From positions 1-64,000 of the forward strand of contig CAYJJI010000004.1 in the NCBI GenBank assembly GCA_964370475.1: a DNA stretch of 64,000 nt, read 5' to 3'. The stretch is from CAYJCL01 sp964370475. GTDB lineage: Bacteria > Bacillota_I > Bacilli_A > RF39 > UBA660. Both the position numbers and the translations under genes were made by a program. Below are positions 63,805 to 64,000 of this stretch, in pieces (the first letter of the stretch is position 1; each line of letters starts with the position of its first letter). Below the pieces are notes generated by a model, which was not told the origin of the DNA, made no database searches, and saw nothing but the letters and a program-made list of their open reading frames with translations.

Positions 63805-64000
63805 ATGAAACATTATAGCGTAATGAAAAAAGAATCAATCGATGCTCTAAATATAAAACCAGATGGAATTTATGTTGATGGAACACTAGGGTATGCAGGA
63901 CACAGTAGTGAAATTCTAAAAAAACTAACTTCAGGACATTTATATTGTTTCGATCAAGATAAAGAAGCAATTAAACATTCACAAAAACTACTTAGTGAGA
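63805..64000 (+). CDS. rsmH: 16S rRNA m4C1402 methyltransferase (3' end outside window)
   Basis: The first 65 residues of RsmH (MraW): MKHYSVMKKESIDAL, then DGTLGYAGHSSEIL (SAM-binding DGTxGxGGHS motif) and YCFDQDKEAI. It normally begins the dcw division and cell-wall cluster, so ftsL and PBP genes are expected beyond the window. No mraZ precedes it. Ribosome site agagggtg. Confidence 0.93.
   Translation, partial: MKHYSVMKKESIDALNIKPDGIYVDGTLGYAGHSSEILKKLTSGHLYCFDQDKEAIKHSQKLLSE

Noticed and set aside
1..64000. Alternative genetic code (TGA as Trp)
   Set aside because: Several genes (rnhB, nfo, GDPD, the 19192 gene) end in TGA at the expected length and Trp is encoded by TGG throughout.
1..64000. 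CRISPR arrays, tRNA or rRNA genes, complete insertion sequences
   Set aside because: I looked for regular short repeats, tRNA-like cloverleaf and CCA-adjacent patterns, rRNA-like GC-rich blocks and transposases, and found none.

Overview
The window is AT-rich DNA from a low-GC Gram-positive bacterium. Gene order and content point to the Bacilli, most likely a gut-type or Erysipelotrichia/RF39-like lineage with a reduced genome; that placement is inference. The evidence is the pairs rbgA-rnhB, hrca-grpE-dnaK-dnaJ with a CIRCE-type operator, ylbD-ylbE and nfo beside a DUF2624-like gene, an LTA-synthase family protein, ParE/ParC, and a valS T-box. The standard code applies: TGA ends several genes (rnhB, nfo, the GDPD gene) and Trp is TGG. 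I saw no rRNA, tRNA, CRISPR array or complete insertion sequence.

Layout. 1-1109: the tail of a large serine recombinase (the edge of a mobile element) and a Nudix gene. 1139-6814: rbgA, rnhB, LTA-synthase-like, topA. 6867-10175: an anchored surface protein with an FGE/C-lectin-like domain, then a transglutaminase-like protein and a small partner. 10248-14542: lepA, a multi-HTH protein, hemW, a GDPD-like phosphodiesterase. 14605-17536: two paralogous membrane-anchored repeat proteins. 17581-24923: the heat-shock operon, with an unknown gene between grpE and dnaK, pepF between dnaK and dnaJ, and a GNAT gene at the end. 24920-27310 (minus): an unknown gene and typA. 27485-30564: two anchored proteins and a minus-strand PilB/ComGA-like ATPase. 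30680-33430: T-box and valS. 33583-41238: a TM protein, parE, a membrane protein, parC, ylbD, ylbE, and a type IV prepilin. 41296-48849: nfo, DUF2624-like, a class B PBP, rpmG, efp, then an alpha/beta hydrolase, a membrane-fused MurF-like ligase and ddl. 48889-52360: a hydrolase remnant, a GrpB-family gene, an HI0933-type flavoprotein, and a BspA-type leucine-rich surface protein. 52469-59771: gmk, a HAD phosphatase, an unknown gene, helD with a structured leader, and a compact set Nudix / JAMM-like / Nudix / Cof-HAD / small alarmone hydrolase. 59829-64000: a long AMP-forming ligase, a hybrid histidine kinase, and the start of rsmH.

How it works together. Much of the window is housekeeping: translation and ribosome assembly (rbgA, lepA, typA, efp, rpmG, valS), chaperones, topology (topA, parE/C), and wall synthesis (murF-like, ddl, PBP, LTA synthase). 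The accessory content is mainly single-pass surface proteins with beta-rich outer domains, a type IV filament ATPase and pilin located apart, and a nucleotide clean-up cluster.

The most striking non-coding pattern is regulatory. Nearly all promoters carry an extended -10 (TGn before TATAAT or TAAAAT). Several times a terminator T-tract runs straight into such a promoter, followed by a very short leader with a GGTGAT-type ribosome binding site. No clearly new multi-gene system is proven here. The best candidates for follow-up are the terminator-promoter hinges, the Nudix/JAMM/SAH cluster, the membrane-fused MurF, the repeat-protein pair and the helD leader.
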